This document shows positions 6,784-13,244 of a stretch of 13,808 bases of DNA, piece after piece. The stretch comes from Polaromonas sp. (GTDB lineage: Bacteria; Pseudomonadota; Gammaproteobacteria; Burkholderiales; Burkholderiaceae_C): NCBI GenBank assembly GCA_014376885.1, contig JACMQR010000160.1:1-13808 (forward strand), in the 5' to 3' direction. A program made the position numbers and the translations under genes. Each line of letters begins with the position of its first letter. The first letter of the stretch is position 1. The notes beneath the pieces were generated by a model that was given only the letters and a program-made list of their open reading frames with translations, was not told the origin of the DNA and searched no databases.

Positions 6784-8229
6784 TCACAAGGCCCGGTTGC
6801 GCGCCAGCGGTGGGTTTTTCGCGAAGTAGCGCGAAATGCCGCGCATCAGCGCATCGGCCAGCTGGATCTGGTAGACGTCGCTGCGCAGCCGGGCTTCCTC
6901 GCCCGGGTTACTGATAAAGGCGGTTTCGACCAGCACGCTGGGAATGTCCGGCGCCTTGAGCACGGCAAAGCTGGCCTGCTCCACCCGCCCCTTGTGCAGC
7001 TTGCCGACATTGCCGATCTCGCCCAGCATGGCGCTGCCGAGCTTCATGCTGTCGTTGATCTGGGCGGTGGTGCTCATGTCGAACATCGCCCGCTGCACCT
7101 GCGCGTCCTTGACCTTGACATTCACGCCGCCCACCAGGTCGGCCGAGTTTTCCTTGTCGGCAATCCAGCGCGCGGCGCTGCTGGAGGCGCCCTTTTCGCT
7201 CAGGGCGAACACGCTGGCGCCTTGCGGCGTCTCGGTGAAAAAGGCGTCGGCATGCAGGCTGATGGACAAATCGGCCTTCACGCTGCGCGCCTTTTGCACC
7301 CGCACCTGCAGCGGCACGAAAAAGTCGGCGTCGCGCGTCAGGTAGGCGCGCATGTTGGGCTGGGCGTTGATGCGGTCGCGCAGGCGGTGGGCGATTTGCA
7401 GCACCACGTCCTTTTCGCGGGTGCCGCCCGGCCCGATGGCGCCCGGGTCTTCGCCGCCATGGCCCGGGTCGAGGGCGACGATCACCAGGCGGTCGGTCTT
7501 GTTTTCCAGCTCGGCTGGCAAACTGCCCTTGGCAACGGCCGGGCTGTCCAGCGGCGGGCGGGTGGGCGGCTGGCTGGCCGGGGCGCGGTCCCTGTCGGCC
7601 GAAGCCGTCGCCGGCGGGCGGGCAACCGGCGGGGCGGGGGCCGCTGTGGGCGGGGTGCGGCCTGACTGCTGCGCCATCAGGCTGCCCAGCGGGTCGTTGA
7701 CCGTGCTCGGGGCAGGGCCCGCTGGCGCGGCGGCGGGTTTGCCGGGATCGGCCAGGCGTTCGGCAATCAGCGCTTCGAGCGGGTCCGGCGGCTGCGCCGG
7801 GTACAGGTCGAACACCAGCCGGTGCTGGTAGGCGGCCACCGGGGCAAGGCTGAACACCTGCGGCAGCATCGGCTTTTTCAGGTCCATCACCAGGCGCAGC
7901 ACGCCGGGCGAATTCTGGCCGATCCGGATGCCCGAGATGTTCGGGTCGTCGGACTTGACCTTGGCCACCAGCTCGCGCAGCGCCGGTATCAGGTCGATGC
8001 CCTCGATGTCGACCGCCAGCCGGGGCGGCTCGGGAATGAAAAACTGGCGCGCCTTGATCTCGGTGTCGGACTCGATGGTCAGCCGGGTGTAGTCCTTCGA
8101 CGGCCAGACGCGTACTGCGACGATGGTCGCGCCCCGGGCGATGTCCCGGGTGCCCAGCAGCAGCACCAGGCCGCCCATCTGCAGGGCATGGCGGCGCTTC
8201 AATCCAATGGCAGACATTTTGTTTTTCAT
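6784..8229 (-). CDS. amiC: N-acetylmuramoyl-L-alanine amidase AmiC (AMIN + Amidase_3)
   Basis: This zinc amidase cleaves the amide bond between N-acetylmuramic acid and the stem peptide, splitting septal peptidoglycan during daughter-cell separation. The 481-residue protein has an N-terminal KRRHALQM plus hydrophobic segment that resembles a Tat signal, in line with E. coli AmiA/AmiC being Tat substrates. It is followed by an AMIN domain (about 36-145), a Pro/Ala-rich linker (about 163-235) and the Amidase_3 catalytic domain (about 248-470). Zinc/catalytic residues visible are His257 (DPGHGG), Glu272 (TREKD), His326 (SLHAD) and Glu435 (VLVETAFISN). The ATG at 8229 overlaps the tsaE stop as ATGA, indicating translational coupling. 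An internal Met5 start is a less likely alternative. Activation by an EnvC/NlpD-type LytM factor is expected from the family but no such gene lies in the window. Confidence 0.95.
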   Translation of the reverse strand: MKNKMSAIGLKRRHALQMGGLVLLLGTRDIARGATIVAVRVWPSKDYTRLTIESDTEIKARQFFIPEPPRLAVDIEGIDLIPALRELVAKVKSDDPNISGIRIGQNSPGVLRLVMDLKKPMLPQVFSLAPVAAYQHRLVFDLYPAQPPDPLEALIAERLADPGKPAAAPAGPAPSTVNDPLGSLMAQQSGRTPPTAAPAPPVARPPATASADRDRAPASQPPTRPPLDSPAVAKGSLPAELENKTDRLVIVALDPGHGGEDPGAIGPGGTREKDVVLQIAHRLRDRINAQPNMRAYLTRDADFFVPLQVRVQKARSVKADLSISLHADAFFTETPQGASVFALSEKGASSSAARWIADKENSADLVGGVNVKVKDAQVQRAMFDMSTTAQINDSMKLGSAMLGEIGNVGKLHKGRVEQASFAVLKAPDIPSVLVETAFISNPGEEARLRSDVYQIQLADALMRGISRYFAKNPPLARNRAL

Positions 8230-8744
8230 GCGAGCAACTCCGCCCCCGTGGGGGAATAGGCCGTCAGGGTGATGCTGCGCGACTCGTCGGGCAGCATGTC
8301 AATCGCAATCGCCAGATCGGGCCGGGGCAGGTGGCCGCCCGCCATGTCCGGCCACTCGACCAGCTTGAGCCCGGGACTGGCAAAAATGTCGCGAAATCCG
8401 GCGTCCTCCCACTCCCGGGCATCGGTGAATCGGTAAAAATCAAAGTGCCAGACAGCCAGTTCTGAATTGTGGCCCGAGTCAAGCCCCGATGCACCCACTG
8501 CATAGGATTCGACAACCGCATATGTGGGGCTTTTGACACGGCCCGGCACCCCCAGGCTGGCCAGCAGATGGCGCACAAAGGTGGTTTTGCCACTGCCCAG
8601 GTCGCCATGCAGCTCGATGAGGGCGCCGCGCAATGCCGGCCGCCGGGCCAGCCTCTGCGCGAATGACCGCGTGGCGGCTTCGTCAAGCCATACGGTTTTT
8701 TTTACAATCAGCGCATGCCGACCTGCGATCAGTGGAACAGTCAT
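8226..8744 (-). CDS. tsaE: tRNA threonylcarbamoyladenosine ATPase TsaE
   Basis: TsaE is the P-loop ATPase of the TsaBDE complex that installs t6A at position 37 of ANN-decoding tRNAs. From the ATG at 8744 the product is 172 residues: Walker A HGDLGSGKTT (46-55), KSPTYAVVESY (71-81), WHFDFYRF (99-106), GFRDIF (116-121) and LVEWPD (128-133). Between VESY and VWHFD there are 16 residues where E. coli TsaE has 6, an insert encoded by a lower-GC patch. In-frame extension to 8795 is possible but lies fully inside queG. No ATG, GTG or TTG occurs between 8744 and the conserved core, so tsaE and queG probably overlap by 30 nt head to head. An A8 run (T8 at 8696-8703 on the plus strand) occurs at codons 14-17. 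The stop overlaps the amiC start as ATGA. Confidence 0.94.
   Translation of the reverse strand: MTVPLIAGRHALIVKKTVWLDEAATRSFAQRLARRPALRGALIELHGDLGSGKTTFVRHLLASLGVPGRVKSPTYAVVESYAVGASGLDSGHNSELAVWHFDFYRFTDAREWEDAGFRDIFASPGLKLVEWPDMAGGHLPRPDLAIAIDMLPDESRSITLTAYSPTGAELLA
8463..8525 (+). repeat. dispersed-element copy C inside tsaE
   Basis: GCCCCGATGCA (8483-8493) matches GCCCCGATTGCA of copy A apart from one base. A degenerate GCATAGG follows at the place where copy A has GCTATGG. The patch encodes the extra residues about 82-94 of TsaE. It is the weakest of the genic copies because the core palindrome is lost. Confidence 0.35.
8680..8708 (+). promoter_or_regulatory. candidate sigma70-type promoter for queG
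   Basis: TACAAT (8703-8708, 5/6 match to TATAAT) is preceded by TCGTCA (8680-8685, 4/6 match to TTGACA) with a 17-nt spacer. The predicted start of transcription coincides with the A of the queG ATG at 8715. The promoter lies wholly inside the tsaE coding region. Confidence 0.5.
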
Positions 8745-9809
8745 CAATTCGTTTCTCAAATTCAAACCTGGGCGCGCGCGCTTGGGTTCTCCCAAACCGG
8801 CATCGCGGGCATTGACATGGCGTCAGCCGAACCCGGATTATCAGCCTGGCTGGCGGCCGGTTTTCATGGCGAGATGCATTACATGGCCGCGCATGGCCTG
8901 AAACGCGCGCGACCCGCCGAACTGGTTCCCGGCACGGTGAGCGTCATCACCGCGCGGATGGACTATTTGCCGGGCGCGACCCCGGCGCCGCCGGGCCAGT
9001 GGCAGGCGCTGGAGTTCAGCCGCCTGCAGCGGCCGGGAGAAGGCATCGTGTCGGTCTATGCCCGGGGGCGCGACTACCACAAGGTGATGCGCGCCCGGCT
9101 GCAAAAGCTGGCCGGGCTGATCGGCGCGCAGGTCGGGCCGTTCGGCCACCGCGCGTTCACCGACTCGGCGCCGGTGCTGGAGGCCGAGCTGGCGGCGCGC
9201 AGCGGCCAGGGCTGGCGCGGCAAGCACACCTTGGTGCTGAGCCGCGAGGCCGGCTCGATGTTTTTCTTGGGCGAAATCTTTGTCGATATCGCGCTGCCGC
9301 CGAGCGCGCCGGTGTCTGCCCACTGCGGCAGCTGCCAGGCGTGCATCGACATCTGCCCGACGCGCGCCATTGTGGCCCCCGGCAGGCTGGATGCGCGGCG
9401 CTGCATTTCCTACCTGACGATCGAGCACGCCGGGCCGATTCCGCTGGCGCTGCGCCCGCTGATCGGCAACCGCATCTACGGCTGCGACGACTGCCAGCTG
9501 GCCTGCCCGTGGAACAAGTTCGCCCAGCGCAGCAGCCTGCCCGACTTTGACGAGCGCAGCGGCCTGAGCGGGCAGCAGCTGGTAACGCTGTTTGCCTGGA
9601 GCGAGGAGGAGTTTTTGCGCCTGACCGAAGGCAGCCCGATCCGGCGCATCGGCCATGCGCGCTGGCTGCGCAACATTGCCGTGGCCATGGGCAATGCGCT
9701 GCGCGCCAAGGTGGCGGACGGGGCCGCAATCCGCGCCAGCCTGAAAAGCCGCGCGGAGCATCCCAGCGCGCTGGTCCGCGAGCATGTGGCATGGGCGCTG
9801 GAGCCGTAG
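8715..9809 (+). CDS. queG: epoxyqueuosine reductase QueG
   Basis: QueG reduces epoxyqueuosine to queuosine at the wobble position (34) of Tyr, His, Asn and Asp tRNAs, using cobalamin and two [4Fe-4S] clusters. The 364-residue protein has the N-terminal cobalamin-dependent reductase region, with the conserved FTDSAPVLE block (148-156; Asp150 is the likely proton donor by family analogy). A ferredoxin-like part follows, with CGSCQACIDICPT (Cys204, 207, 210, 214) and CDDCQLACPW (Cys257, 260, 264). The C-terminal region (about 280-364) is helical, as in the HEAT-like repeats of the family. The ATG at 8715 gives 15 residues before IQTWARALGF, close to the spacing in E. coli QueG. There is no ribosome-binding site, and TACAAT lies exactly 6 nt upstream, fitting a leaderless transcript. 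It is divergent from tsaE and converges on the AEC gene. Confidence 0.96.
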   Translation: MPTCDQWNSHQFVSQIQTWARALGFSQTGIAGIDMASAEPGLSAWLAAGFHGEMHYMAAHGLKRARPAELVPGTVSVITARMDYLPGATPAPPGQWQALEFSRLQRPGEGIVSVYARGRDYHKVMRARLQKLAGLIGAQVGPFGHRAFTDSAPVLEAELAARSGQGWRGKHTLVLSREAGSMFFLGEIFVDIALPPSAPVSAHCGSCQACIDICPTRAIVAPGRLDARRCISYLTIEHAGPIPLALRPLIGNRIYGCDDCQLACPWNKFAQRSSLPDFDERSGLSGQQLVTLFAWSEEEFLRLTEGSPIRRIGHARWLRNIAVAMGNALRAKVADGAAIRASLKSRAEHPSALVREHVAWALEP

Positions 9810-9835
9810 CCCGTCCGGCTCTGTTTGAAGGATGA

Positions 9836-9909
9836 AAAGTGCCGCTCGTGCAGGTGGTGCGGTGCACGACAGCTATCAAAAGCATATCGCCATGAGGGGC
9901 TGCACCACC
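9836..9909. repeat. dispersed-element copy D in the queG/AEC intergenic region
   Basis: The lower-GC patch contains GCTAT-N7-ATATC (9872-9888), matching in spacing the GCTAT-N7-ATAGC core inside miaA. A GAAAA tract lies about 29 nt before a TGCA, as in the miaA copy. The core lies between inverted arms GGTGGTGC (9853-9860) and GCACCACC (9902-9909), so the whole could fold into a hairpin between two convergent genes and might serve as a terminator, though no T-run follows. Confidence 0.45.
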
Positions 9910-9916
9910 GCCTGGG

Positions 9917-10822
9917 TCACGGCCCCAGGCCCAGCGCAAACGGCAGGCTGACCATGCCCAGCAAGGTTGACAAGGTGACCAGGCCGGCCACATAGCCACC
10001 GTTGTAGCCCATGCGCGCGGCCAGCACATAGGCGCTGGAGGCGGTGGGCAGGGCGGAAAAAGCCAGCAGCATGGTGGCCTGCACGGCGCTCAGGCCAAAC
10101 GCCCGGGCCAGGCCCAGGGCCAGCAGCGGGGCCAGGAGGTGGCGGATCAGCAGCACCGCCCCGCCCAGCGCCTTGGCCTGCGACAGATGGCTGAACTGCA
10201 TGCCAGCGCCGGCGGCCATCAGGCCGAGCACAATCGACGAGGCGCCGATGCGGCTGAGGGTCGGCGCCGACCAGGCGGGCAGGCCAAAGCCGAGCAGGTT
10301 GGCAGCCAGGCCGCAGGTCGTGGCCACGATCAGCGGGTTGCGCAGCAGTTCGCGGGCAAAGCCCCGGCCCGCATGCCGGGCCATCGGCCAGACGGCGGCG
10401 ACATTGAACAGCGGCACGCACACGCCGATCAGCACCGCGATCAGCTGCAACCCCTGGCCGCCCGCCAGCCGGTCGGCCAGCGCCAGCCCGATGAATGAGT
10501 TGAAGCGAAACGCCACCTGGGCGCTGGCCGCATGGTCGCGGCGGTCGATATGCCGGCCCAGCCAGGGCAGATGGGGCAGGCTGTAGGCCAGGGCAACGCT
10601 TGCCAGCCCCAATGTGACGCCGGCGCCGATCAGGCTGGAGGTCGCTGCCAGGTCAAGCGGGCTTTTGACGATCGACTGAAACAGCAGCACCGGAAACAAA
10701 AAGTAATACACCAGGCTTTCCACCGGGCCCCAGACCGAACGGTCCAGGGCGGTGTGGCGGCACAAGAGGTAGCCGCACAAAATCAGCGAAAAGTCGGGCA
10801 GAAGCAGTTGGGCGTAAATCAC
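9917..10822 (-). CDS. AEC family (auxin efflux carrier-like) permease
   Basis: This 301-residue inner-membrane protein has about ten hydrophobic segments arranged as two halves. Family blocks visible are YFLFPVLLFQSIVKSPL (40-56), AFRFNSFIGLALA (103-115), GAGMQFSHLSQ (about 205-215) and ALPTASSAYVLAARMGYN near the C terminus. AEC members secondarily transport small organic anions such as malonate or malate, or export amino acids or other solutes; the substrate here is not readable from sequence. The start codon is GTG (10820-10822), which places the N terminus right at the first helix as expected, without a clear ribosome-binding site. It is divergent from the Bug-type binding protein gene, with 114 bp between the starts. 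The 107 bp between its stop and queG carries a repeat-like hairpin. Confidence 0.9.
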   Translation of the reverse strand: MIYAQLLLPDFSLILCGYLLCRHTALDRSVWGPVESLVYYFLFPVLLFQSIVKSPLDLAATSSLIGAGVTLGLASVALAYSLPHLPWLGRHIDRRDHAASAQVAFRFNSFIGLALADRLAGGQGLQLIAVLIGVCVPLFNVAAVWPMARHAGRGFARELLRNPLIVATTCGLAANLLGFGLPAWSAPTLSRIGASSIVLGLMAAGAGMQFSHLSQAKALGGAVLLIRHLLAPLLALGLARAFGLSAVQATMLLAFSALPTASSAYVLAARMGYNGGYVAGLVTLSTLLGMVSLPFALGLGP

Positions 10823-10923
10823 CGGGCAGAGAATAACCGCAATGAATCCGGGTTAGCCCTTATGCGTATTCCACAATGGGCGCGGCAGGCGCGGGGGTTT
10901 AGCATAGGACACTGTCTTATTTC

Positions 10924-10929
10924 AAGGAA
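10924..10929 (+). promoter_or_regulatory. ribosome-binding site of the Bug-type gene
   Basis: AAGGAA ends 7 nt before the ATG at 10937 and fixes this start against upstream in-frame alternatives. It is one of the few clear Shine-Dalgarno sites in the window. No convincing promoter is visible in the 114-bp divergent region 10823-10936. Confidence 0.8.
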
Positions 10930-10936
10930 TCCCCAC

Positions 10937-11905
10937 ATGAAGCAACGCCACCGCGCAGCCCTTTGCGCGCTTGCACTGACCGCCGCCGGTGCGGCACTGG
11001 CGCAAGGCTACCCGAACAAGGTCATCAAGTTGCAAATCCCGTTTGCCCCGGGCGGCACCACCGACCTCATTGGCCGGGTGATGGCCGAGCCGCTGGGCAA
11101 GGCGCTGGGCCAGGTGGTGATCATTGAAAACAAAGCCGGCGGCGGCGGCGTCATTGGCGCGACGGAAACCGCCCGCGCCGCGCCCGACGGCTATTCCCTG
11201 GGCATGGCCACGGTGTCGACCACCGCCGCCAATCCGGCGATCAATCCGAAAATCCCGTACAACCCGCTGCTTGACTTCACGCCGATCATCAACATTGCCG
11301 CCACGCCCAACATCATTGCGGTGCATCCGAGCTTTCCGGCGCGCAACTACAAGGACTTTGTGGCCGAGCTGAAGAAAAGCCCCGGCAAGTATTCGTATGC
11401 CACCTCGGGCACCGGCTCGATTGCCCACCTGCAGATGGAGCTCTACAAAAGCCTGAGCGCCACCTTCGTCACCCACATTCCCTACCGCGGTTCCGGCCCC
11501 GCGCTGAACGACACGGTGGCCGGCCAGGTGCCGATCATTTTCGACAACCTGCCGTCGACACTGCCCTTCGTCCTGCAAAAAAGGCTGATTCCGATTGCCG
11601 TGGCCGCGCCCCAGCGCCTGGCTTCGCTGCCCGACGTGCCCACCTTCAAGGAGGTTGGTCTGGAGCCGGTGAACCGCATGGCCTACTACGGCATCCTGGG
11701 CCCCAAAGGGCTGCCCAAAGAGGTGATCGACAAGGTCAGCGCCGGCGTGAAAAAGGCGCTGGAAGACCCGGCCGTGCGCAAGCGCATCGAAGACACTGGC
11801 TCGATCATCGTGGCCAACACGCCCGAGCAGTTCGCCGCGCAGATCAAGGCCGAGTACGAGGTGTACAAAAACGTCGTGGAAACTGCCAAGCTCAAGCTCG
11901 ACTAG
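10937..11905 (+). CDS. Bug/TctC family tripartite tricarboxylate transporter substrate-binding protein
   Basis: The 322-residue product is a periplasmic solute-binding protein of the Bug (Bordetella uptake gene) family, the binding component of TTT-type carboxylate transporters. It has a Sec signal peptide with predicted cleavage after ALA (Ala22), then YPNKVIKLQIPFAPGGTTD with the family ligand-loop sequence. ENKAGGGGVIGA and YATSGTGSIAHLQMEL follow, then HIPYRGSGPALNDTVAGQVPIIFDN and a typical VPTFKEVG block. Length and motifs are normal. No tctA or tctB permease genes lie nearby, so it is an orphan, as is common in Burkholderiales, where dozens of paralogues share few permeases. The ligand is unknown, probably a carboxylate. 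The divergent AEC permease is an intriguing but unproven partner. Confidence 0.94.
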   Translation: MKQRHRAALCALALTAAGAALAQGYPNKVIKLQIPFAPGGTTDLIGRVMAEPLGKALGQVVIIENKAGGGGVIGATETARAAPDGYSLGMATVSTTAANPAINPKIPYNPLLDFTPIINIAATPNIIAVHPSFPARNYKDFVAELKKSPGKYSYATSGTGSIAHLQMELYKSLSATFVTHIPYRGSGPALNDTVAGQVPIIFDNLPSTLPFVLQKRLIPIAVAAPQRLASLPDVPTFKEVGLEPVNRMAYYGILGPKGLPKEVIDKVSAGVKKALEDPAVRKRIEDTGSIIVANTPEQFAAQIKAEYEVYKNVVETAKLKLD

Positions 11906-11916
11906 CCCACAGCGTG

Positions 11917-11956
11917 GCAGGCGTGGCAGGCACAATCGGTCCCTGCCGGCGCCTGC
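11917..11956 (+). terminator. possible hairpin terminator after the Bug-type gene
   Basis: GCAGGCG (11917-11923) pairs with CGCCTGC (11950-11956), and inside it GGCAGG (11925-11930) pairs with CCTGCC (11942-11947), giving an imperfect 13-bp stem with an 11-nt loop starting 12 nt past the stop codon. No T-run follows directly; the nearest (TTTTT) is over 20 nt away, so rho-independent termination is doubtful. Confidence 0.35.
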
Positions 11957-11999
11957 AGCCCGGCCGGTTCCATTTCGATTTTTCACCATCGCCCGCCCC

Positions 12000-12902
12000 A
12001 TGCACCTGCAAAGTCAGTCCGGTATTGATGCGTTCATCGACGCCCTGTGGTTGGAGGACGGCTTGTCCCGCAACACCCTGGCCGCCTACCGGCGCGACCT
12101 GTCGCTGTATGCCAACTGGCTGGGTGCAGCCGAGCAGCAGCAGCGCTGCCTGGACAGCTCGGGCGAGCACGACATCAATGCCTACTTTTCGTTTCGCCAT
12201 TCGGTCACCAAGGCCACGTCGGCCAACCGCTGCCTGAGCGTGCTCAAGCGCTACTTTCGCTGGGCGCTGCGCGAGCGCCTGGTGGCCGCCGACCCGACGC
12301 TCAAGCTGGCAGCGGCCAGGCAACCCCTGCGCGTCCCGAAGGTCATGTCGGAAGCCCAGGTGGAAGCCCTGCTGTCAGCGCCCGATGGCGACACGCCGCT
12401 CGGCTTGCGCGACCGGGCCATGCTGGAGGCCATGTATGCCAGCGGCTTGCGGGTAAGCGAGCTGGTCGGTCTCAAAACCTTTCATGTGGGCTTTAATGAA
12501 GGCGTGCTGCGCGTGCTGGGCAAGGGGGGCACTGAGCGGCTGGTGCCCTTTGGCCAGGTGGCCCGTGAATGGCTCGTGCGCTATGTGGCCCAGGCCCGGC
12601 CGGCCATCCTGGGTGGCCAGCAAACCGACGACCTGTTCGTCACCGGCCGCGGCAGTGGCATGAGCCGGGTGATGTTCTGGATGCTCGTCAAAAAGTATGC
12701 GCTGCTGGCCGGCATCCGCTCGCCGCTGTCGCCGCACACGCTGCGCCATGCGTTTGCCACCCACCTGCTGAACCACGGCGCCGACCTGCGGGCGGTGCAG
12801 TTGCTGCTCGGGCATGCCGACATTTCGACCACCACGATCTACACCCATGTGGCGCGCGAACGCCTGAAGTCGATCCATGCGGAGCACCATCCGCGCGGCT
12901 GA
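12000..12902 (+). CDS. xerD: site-specific tyrosine recombinase XerD
   Basis: XerD works with XerC at dif, under FtsK control, to resolve chromosome dimers. The 300-residue protein has a SAM-like core-binding domain (about 1-100, with LSRNTLAAYRRDL) and a catalytic domain with the full tyrosine-recombinase set. These residues are Arg151 (ASGLRVSELVGL), Lys175 (GKGGTERLVP), His246 and Arg249 (SPHTLRHAFATHLL), His272 (LLGHADISTTTIY) and the nucleophile Tyr281. XerD is favoured over XerC because of the QLLLGHADISTTTIYTHVARERL ending and overall flavour; I could not align to be certain. The start at 12000 matches the family N terminus but lacks a clear ribosome-binding site. It is preceded by 94 bp after the Bug gene and converges on the small coiled-coil gene. 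Confidence 0.94.
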   Translation: MHLQSQSGIDAFIDALWLEDGLSRNTLAAYRRDLSLYANWLGAAEQQQRCLDSSGEHDINAYFSFRHSVTKATSANRCLSVLKRYFRWALRERLVAADPTLKLAAARQPLRVPKVMSEAQVEALLSAPDGDTPLGLRDRAMLEAMYASGLRVSELVGLKTFHVGFNEGVLRVLGKGGTERLVPFGQVAREWLVRYVAQARPAILGGQQTDDLFVTGRGSGMSRVMFWMLVKKYALLAGIRSPLSPHTLRHAFATHLLNHGADLRAVQLLLGHADISTTTIYTHVARERLKSIHAEHHPRG

Positions 12903-12936
12903 CGCGCCGGCCAGGTGCCAGCCAGGTGCCGGCTCA

Positions 12937-13194
12937 GTCGTTCAGCAGCTTGCGCATTTCATGGGCAAAGCCGATGGAGGAGTTTTTCCAGCGGGCAATG
13001 TCGGCGCGCAACTGCCGGTTTTGGATTTCAAGCAGTTCGATGCGCTGCTGCTCGGCATTGAGCCGGCGGACCCGGAACGCCTGCGCCAGCGGCTCCAGAC
13101 CCAGGCGGCCGCCCGGCCGGTGGGTTGCCGCATCGCCGGCCTCGTCAGGCACAAAAAATTTTATTTTTGCCTTCCGGATCAAGTGCATCAACAT
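12937..13194 (-). CDS. small coiled-coil protein of unknown function
   Basis: From the ATG at 13194 this encodes about 85 residues. I do not recognise a family. The N terminus is basic (MLMHLIRKAKIKFF), the middle is Gly/Arg-rich, and the C-terminal half (RRLNAEQQRIELLEIQNRQLRADIARWKN, split here as RRLNAEQQRIELLEIQ and NRQLRADIARWKN) has a heptad-like pattern suggesting a short coiled coil. I chose 13194 over an in-frame ATG at 13275 because AGGGAGA sits 6 nt upstream and a promoter-like pair overlaps 13275. The N-terminal codons include a strongly A/T-rich patch (13151-13169), unlike the neighbours. It lies between xerD (convergent) and the ferritin-like gene (same strand, 146 bp upstream). 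The end coordinate is approximate to a few bases: the stop is near 12934-12937. Confidence 0.6.
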
Positions 13195-13200
13195 GTCCCG

Positions 13201-13207
13201 TCTCCCT
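13201..13207 (-). promoter_or_regulatory. ribosome-binding site of the small coiled-coil gene
   Basis: On the minus strand AGGGAGA precedes the ATG at 13194 by 6 nt. It is the main reason for choosing this start over the upstream ATG at 13275. Confidence 0.65.
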
Positions 13208-13244
13208 GTTTTGCGTGCCCGGCAGACCGCCGCTGGTGTTTTTA

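Noticed and set aside
8841..9785. 314-codon minus-strand frame antisense to queG
   Set aside because: QueG is complete with both cysteine clusters on the plus strand. The antisense product has shadow-type composition.
10848..10885. Possible further copy of the dispersed element in the AEC/Bug divergent region
   Set aside because: TAGCCCTTATGCGTATTC is suggestive, but the GCTAT-N7-ATAGC core is absent, so I do not count it.
10532..10936. In-frame upstream extension of the Bug-type gene
   Set aside because: It is antisense to the AEC gene. The clear ribosome-binding site and signal peptide place the start at 10937.
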